DNA of 64,000 bases from Grammothele lineata (lineage: Eukaryota; Basidiomycota; Agaricomycetes; Polyporales; Polyporaceae), in NCBI GenBank assembly GCA_002150815.3, contig NDFF03000172.1, positions 62,001 to 126,000 of the forward strand, in the 5' to 3' direction. The position numbers and the translations under genes were made by a program. This document shows, piece after piece, positions 59,129 to 64,000 of the stretch; position 1 is the first letter of the stretch, and each line of letters starts with the position of its first letter. The notes beneath the pieces were generated by a model. It was not told the origin of the DNA, did no database searches, and worked only from the letters and a program-made list of their open reading frames with translations.

Positions 59129-62100
59129 ATGTCAGACCAGGGGAAGAAACCTCCTCCCAAGCGCGGCCGGAAATTCGTTCGCGATCCAGGCCAACGAATC
59201 AAGATAGGAATGCCGACGCAAGCTGTTTCGTCGACTGGTACGACCACCCACTACCTATCGCCCAGGAAAACCGGTCCTTCGAAGGAGTTCGCTCCCATGC
59301 CACCGCCGCCGCCCGAACTTCAAGCTCCCGCTCCGAGCAGCTCTGACGACTTCGCCATGGACATCGACACTGCTCAGTTCTCCGATCATGCACCCGTTCC
59401 GGACACGGAGCGACCAATCGAGCAAACTGCGCCACCTGCACCCAGCGTACCCCCAACCACCGAGACGACAAAGGCTACTCCCGATGCCTCCAATGCTAAA
59501 GGAAAGAAACCCGCCGAAGCTAACAATACCATTGTACGTTCATTATTTGCTCTATGTGAGTGCTCCGCCGACGTCAGTACCAGCCTCCCAGCCAGACGAT
59601 GGGTGAATTCCTCAAGTCGTGGGCCCAGAAGCTACTCAATGTCTTCTATCGCCATGAAGTCGACCCGAACGTTGGCAAACGCTGCCCGGAATGTCATGAA
59701 TGGCCCGCCTACTACCGCTGCCCGGACTGTCTCCATCGCCCCCTCTTCTGTGCTGCATGTGCGGTCAGTGCCCATTCTCGCAACCCCCTCCATCGCGTCG
59801 AGCGCTGGAACGGTGAATACTTCGAGTCCCACCCTTTGAGCAAGCTCGGCCTTGTCGTTGAGCTCGGTCACGGTGGTCAACGTTGCCCGAACACGGATAC
59901 AAAGAAGAAGGGCAAACCTTCTCGTCTTACGGTAGTCGATACCACTGGTGTGCAGGAACTAAACGTACGATACTGCCGTTGCTCTCGAACCGCAGAAGAA
60001 CATCCCCTCCAGCTATGGGACGTCGGCCTTTGGCCTGCCACCTTCAACAAGCCGCAAACGGTCTTCACCGCATCGTGCCTGCGATTCTACAATCGCCTTG
60101 CCCTGCAAGCCAAGACGTCAGCTCAAGACTTCTGGAAGACCGTCCGCCGTTTAACGAACTTCGCATTTCCGCATGAGGTCCCTGTAAGTCCTTACGTCTA
60201 GCATCTTAACACGTACTGACCTTCGCTCGTAGAACCGGTATCGGGAGCTGATGACCGCCCACCGTCAATGGTCATATCTCGTTACTTTACAACGTTCAGC
60301 TCAGGAACCAAAGGAGAAACTTCGCGCTCGCTCAACCGGGGTCCAATGTCCAGCTTGTCCCCAACCAGGCATCAACATGGATCCGAACTGGAAGGAACGG
60401 CCGGAAGCTGAGCGCTACAAGGACGCCCTCTTCATTGCGAAGGACGGTAATTTCCAGCTGTGCCAACACGAGAAAAAGCTGGACGAAGACGACTTCTCCC
60501 TGCTCGATGGCGCCGCATATTTTGTCGACAATCAGAAGCACGAGGAATACAAGAAGAGGCACAAGAAGGACGAAGACGTCAACCAAGAGGTGAGCGCGCT
60601 CATGTTCTGACTATCACTTGCTCTCATCACCCAAATAGACGGAGATTTGTAGCGATTTCAAGGCCACAAGTTCGATTAAGGCGGGACGTTACGACGGCAA
60701 GAAGAAGTCTGGAGTTATCAGTGTCGTCTGCGCACGCCACGGTTATGCGCTACCGTGCGGCACTGTCGATATTGAAAAGGGCGAAACGTATGTTCGCGTG
60801 CTCCGCACAACGCGCTATGTACTAACTCCTGGTTCCAGCAACGCCGACGTCGACTTCGTCACCATCAACGCAGTGTTTACGTGGATGACGCTCCTCCTGT
60901 TCTTCTTCTCCTACGACGTGAACTGTATCTATGGCGTCAACTGGCTCAAACGTCTGGCGAAGATGCTCGGCCTGCCGAAGGTCTGGCCGATCATCATCCG
61001 GCTCATCCCCAAGTTCCACGCCCCCGCACATACCGGCAAATGTCGCTACTTGAACTCGTTCTATTACACCCCGGGAGTAGGTCTAACGGATGGAGAAGAG
61101 CCCGAGCGCAGGTGGTCGATCCTACGTTGGATCGCCCGCTTCATTCGAGAGATGACAGGCGGTCACCGCCAAGACACGCTCAATATGCATTACGGGGATG
61201 TCAATATCACCAAGACGTTCAGCCTCAGTAAGCTTTCATCCCTTTCTGTATTCTGTGGTACTTACCACGCGCCGTAGACAAGAGGATAGTGAAGATGTGG
61301 AAGACGGCGATGGAGTGGTCCGAGAAAAGCAAGAAGCAGCTGGCAGAGCTTGAGGAGTCGGTCACGGTGCGCTCCCTCCCCCTCGACGCCTGGAAGGAAC
61401 GGGAGAAGCTGTTCAAGGTTCAGCTTTTCGATGATTCCGTCGATCGCAAGAGCATCAAGAACCCGTATGAACCCGAGGGCGGCAAAGGTACGCCGCATAG
61501 CGCATTCATTGCGTTCGAAATGCCGGCTGACTGGCGTCGCAGAGCCCACTCTGAAGGACCTCAAGAAGAAGTACAAGCACGTCGAGATCAAGATCGACAA
61601 CCCGCGGAAGCGTCGGCGGACGGCGTTGGGTAAGACCACCGGACCGACAATCTCGCTTGTCGGTCTCTTCCTGCAAGCCCTCGATATCGAACGAGACCAG
61701 TGAGTATTCAGATATAATCTAAGCCGTCTGGCGCTGATGAGCATCCGCCCGTAAGACGTGCCCTGAAGCCTACCGCGACGACGAATGATGTTAACGCTGA
61801 TGAGGACGACAATGATGGCGACGATGGCCACGTCGTTGACGATGACGACGGTGAGATTGACGAAGCTCGCGAGAGAATCGAGGCGAAGATCGCGTGTTGG
61901 ATGGAGAACCATGACAGTCTCCTGGGCAAGACCGTCGCGAGCCTCCAGAAGAAGTATCCTGACGCGCAGTGGCCACCCTTCTACGAGGAGGAGTGCGACG
62001 TTGCTGATGTTGTGCTTCCCTGGCCCAGCACGTACCCTCCCGAGGTCATTCAGGATCCTGCGTGCGCCGCGGCGGTGGCTGCGGAGCGGGAAATCCGGCG

Positions 62101-63038
62101 CGTTCAACTCGCTGACGCCCTTGCTGGTGTGCGTCTGAAGCTTGGCCTCAAGTCCTTCCTCTGGCAGCAAACAGCTGGAACGTTCGGGCAGATAGCCAAG
62201 ACTCGTAACGGCCAGAGCGTCGCTAGCGCTAACCAGGAGATCAAGGAGTACCGGGAGGAATACGAGCGTGTTCGCAAGCGGCTCATGGTCATCGCTGACG
62301 ACAGCGACAAGAAGAATTACCCACCCCTCACCGCCGCCGACTGCACTCAGCTAAACCTCTACCACAAGGATCGCAAGCCGGGCCAGAAGAAGAAGGAGAT
62401 TTCCTGGATCTGGACGACTCGTGTTCACGTCGGCGGAGATGTTGATGTTTATGAGGCGGAAGGTAAGGGTCGTGTGCGAATGGTTCGTCGTCCTCTTGCT
62501 GACTTCATGAGCAGGTGTGCGCGTCGAATGGTTCACCCTGAGCGCGCGCTGTACTCGCTGGATGGAAGAGCTGGGCCTCACGGAGGAGGAGATCCGTCGT
62601 GTCCAACGGTTCTTTGTCTATTGGTATCGTTGGTGGCGCGAACGTGCACGCGTACAGCGCTTAAGCGGCGACAAAGGCAGGGCAGCATACGCTTCGCGGT
62701 ATGTGACATTTGGCTGTCTAACGGATGACGACCTATACTGATGTGTTGCCCGATGAAGTAAATCAACACTGTATCTTAAGCTCTACCAAGACCTCCGCGA
62801 GCGCGTGCGAAGCGTATGCCCGCATCTTCTCATTGACGAGAAGAAGAAGATCGGCGCCGACGGGAAGCCTCTCGACGAGCTCGCCGACTGGGACGACAGC
62901 CATCTCGACGCGGAGGATTCTGAGTGGTCGCCGTCCGACTACGAGGAGTCGGAGACTGATGGGGAGGAGTTCGACACCGACGTTGACTTTACCGACGATC
63001 TCGATGAAGACGAGCAGTACGAGGAAAAAGACATCTAG
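59129..63038 (+). CDS. CxC2-domain KDZ transposase
   Basis: Model: 59129-59533, 59578-60183, 60233-60589, 60639-60787, 60839-61227, 61278-61487, 61543-61699, 61756-62462, 62515-62702, 62781-63038. The ten exons give 1141 aa in frame. The last two splice choices (a GTGACA donor and a CTTAAG acceptor) are the least sure. The start MSDQGKKPPPKRGRKF matches the basic N-terminus usual in this family. The CxC2 cysteine cluster is at about 171-196 (C171, C174, C183, C186, C193, C196) with HSRNPLHRVERWNGEYFE. CPACPQPGIN lies at 376-385. The KDZ catalytic core shows DGNFQL (D408), SYDVNC (D532), PKFHAPAH (563-570) and TDGEEPERRW (D590, E592, E595). A C-terminal helical region and a long acidic tail follow. 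The enzyme should cut and join the element ends in the nucleus, and the CxC2 cluster probably binds DNA. The TAG stop (63036-63038) lies inside the first ATCTAGAT of the right array. Confidence 0.88.
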
Positions 63039-63650
63039 ATGACCGCGCATGCATGCTCACCTTCGCGCGCATCTAGATGTTTGCATGCTCGTGCTGCCAC
63101 TTTGGTGCTGGGGCATGTAGATGCGCGCACGCGTTCCCCGCTTCAGGACTTCGTCATCTAGATTGATCGACGCGTAGACTATACGCTCATGGCTTTTGTA
63201 TCTAATTGTATCTAGATGGCTGTGTGCATGTGCTATAGCCTTACTCATTGTTCATCTAGATACTCGCGAGGGCGATCCTCTTAACGACCTCAGTATCTAG
63301 ATTACGTCGCGCAAGTACTTTCTCTCACAGCGTAATCATCTAGATACTCCCGAGCGCACTCTCACCTTCGCGTCTCCAGTATCTAGACGGCTTCGCGCGT
63401 GTAATACACCTTGATGATTTTGGCATCTAGATGGCTTAGTCCATGTGCTATACCCTTACACATTGTGTATCTAGATAGTAGATTGACCCGAGCTGTGACG
63501 CCATACATGTACACCCGGATTGCACATCTAGATGATCAAGTATCTAGATGCTTCGGAGGGAAAGGGGGCATAGGAGGCGTAACTAGATACCTATCTAGAT
63601 GGCTCGGCTAGGGACGCTCTGCTGTATACTAGATACAGGTCTATCTAGAT
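63033..63650 (-). repeat. right subterminal ATCTAGAT array
   Basis: By hand count there are 13 exact octamers from 63033 to 63650 with degenerate copies between (CATGTAGATG, GTATCTAGACG, TAACTAGATAC). Spacing is about 25-60 bp. Spacer words are inverted relatives of the left array: CTATACCCTTACAC here against GTAAGGGTATAGCACAC there. The first copy contains the transposase stop codon. Confidence 0.92.
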
Positions 63651-63657
63651 GGGCGCG

Positions 63658-63695
63658 GACTATGTAGTCCGGTTTATCTAGTGACCCTGACTGAA
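63658..63695 (-). repeat. right terminal inverted repeat of the KDZ element
   Basis: GACTATGTAGTCC and GACTGAA are the exact inverse of the left terminus, with a diverged stretch between them. Confidence 0.8.
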
Positions 63696-63703
63696 GTGGC
63701 TCT

Positions 63704-63711
63704 ACCGGGAT
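63704..63711. repeat. candidate right target-site duplication of the KDZ element
   Basis: ACCGGGAT matches ACCGGGGT at 50839-50846 in seven of eight positions. Eight bases is, from memory, the usual duplication length for this superfamily. Confidence 0.4.
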
Positions 63712-63755
63712 AATTTTGACCTGTCAATGTCGAGATGTACGACATACGCAGCTAA

Positions 63756-64000
63756 CGCCTTCTCAGGCCGCGTCGAACTGGCCTTTCTTACCCGAAAGCC
63801 CCATCTTCGGGTGGTGGCGTCTCCATACACGTGCCTTTGGTTACCCAGAGCAGTTTTGTTACCATCAGGTACTACGATAACTTATCCGGGACCCTGGACG
63901 CCATTGAGTTCCAGGAGTACAGGCTGAAAGGTGCGCATCGTACGGTTCGATCATTTTAACTAAATTGACATGTTCGTGGTCTAGGCCTCCAATCAGAAGC
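63756..64000 (+). CDS. partial gene entering right edge (exon plus splice junction)
   Basis: After an in-frame stop at 63753-63755, a frame is open to 63930. It includes GGGVSIHVPLVTQSS and FVTIRYYDNLSGTLDAIEFQ. At 63931 a GTGCGC donor begins a well-formed 54-nt intron with branch-like CTAAATTGAC and a CTAG acceptor at 63984. The next exon continues in phase (GLQSE) off the window. The hydrophobic spacing of the second segment is reminiscent of leucine-rich repeat or F-box proteins common in these fungi, but that is a guess. The exon start may be later, at one of several AG acceptors (for example after 63853). It lies only about 50 bp outside the KDZ element, so the element may have inserted in or beside this gene. 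Confidence 0.35.

Larger units (their letters stand above)
50847..63703 (+). mobile_element. about 12.9-kb KDZ-superfamily DNA transposon with CxC2 transposase and cargo genes
   Basis: The element is bounded by inverted termini that share TTCAGTC and, 17 bp further in, GGACTACATAGTC (left 50852-50889, right 63658-63695). Just outside lie ACCGGGGT (50839-50846) and ACCGGGAT (63704-63711), a candidate 8-bp target duplication with one mismatch. Each end carries a long array of ATCTAGAT palindromes. Inside are a KDZ transposase on the plus strand (59129-63038), three genes on the minus strand (52080-53293, 53737-55527, 55694-57891) and a possible micro-gene (58429-58679). All coding frames close without frameshift, so the copy looks young and possibly autonomous. 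KDZ elements with CxC2 domains are known to be expanded in Agaricomycetes. The exact ends are inferred from terminal similarity and are uncertain by a few bases. Confidence 0.82.

Noticed and set aside
50847..63703. TET/JBP dioxygenase as KDZ cargo
   Set aside because: This association is known in basidiomycetes, but no HxD and distal His with Arg motif set was found in any cargo frame. The only oxygenase relic (915-1845) is IPNS-like and 49 kb away.

Overview
This window looks like nuclear DNA of a mushroom-forming basidiomycete (Agaricomycetes). The genes have dense short introns of about 45-65 nt with GT-AG style borders. There are tandem MYND-finger genes and basidiomycete-type C2H2 regulators. 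There is also a KDZ transposase of the CxC2 (cysteine cluster) class, a family expanded in Agaricomycetes. All exon models were spliced by eye and accepted only when the reading frame closed across every intron.

Layout. At 1-132 is the last exon of a gene that enters from the left. At 915-1845 is a decayed 2-oxoglutarate/Fe(II) oxygenase-like gene. At 2519-7274 two tandem, same-strand MYND-finger paralogs (605 and 666 aa) share intron positions. At 7643-8040 is a 398-bp MITE. From 8.0 to 15.5 kb there is no convincing gene. At 15570-16891 and 37996-39947 are two C2H2 zinc-finger paralogs (386 and 589 aa) with matching four-exon structures. The 21 kb between them lacks genes. Its distal part (about 26.3-37.9 kb) is GC-rich and full of simple and degenerate repeats, and it holds a recent 5'-truncated LINE with a perfect 15-bp target duplication and an A tail. 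From 39.9 to 46.8 kb nothing can be called.

The main feature is at the right. A 2.2-kb non-autonomous DNA element (46824-49026) has about 35-bp inverted termini and subterminal ATCGCGAT-like palindromes. It is followed, 1.8 kb on, by an apparently complete, about 12.9-kb KDZ element (about 50847-63703). That element has inverted termini, a candidate 8-bp target duplication, and a large array of the palindrome ATCTAGAT at each end (13 exact copies per side by hand count). It also carries a 10-exon CxC2/KDZ transposase of about 1141 aa. Between the arrays lie three further genes on the opposite strand: a GRF-like zinc-finger protein, a 493-aa charged protein and a 699-aa uncharacterised protein. 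One possible micro-gene is also present. The transposase stop codon lies inside the first palindrome of the right array.

As an inference, the palindrome arrays are binding platforms for the transposase or a cargo protein. The cargo genes, divergently transcribed from the transposase, would be accessory functions of the element. The smaller ATCGCGAT element and the 398-bp MITE repeat the same plan (inverted termini plus an iterated subterminal word) with different words, which suggests several related transposition systems side by side. The last 260 bases hold an exon and a splice junction of a gene running off the right edge.
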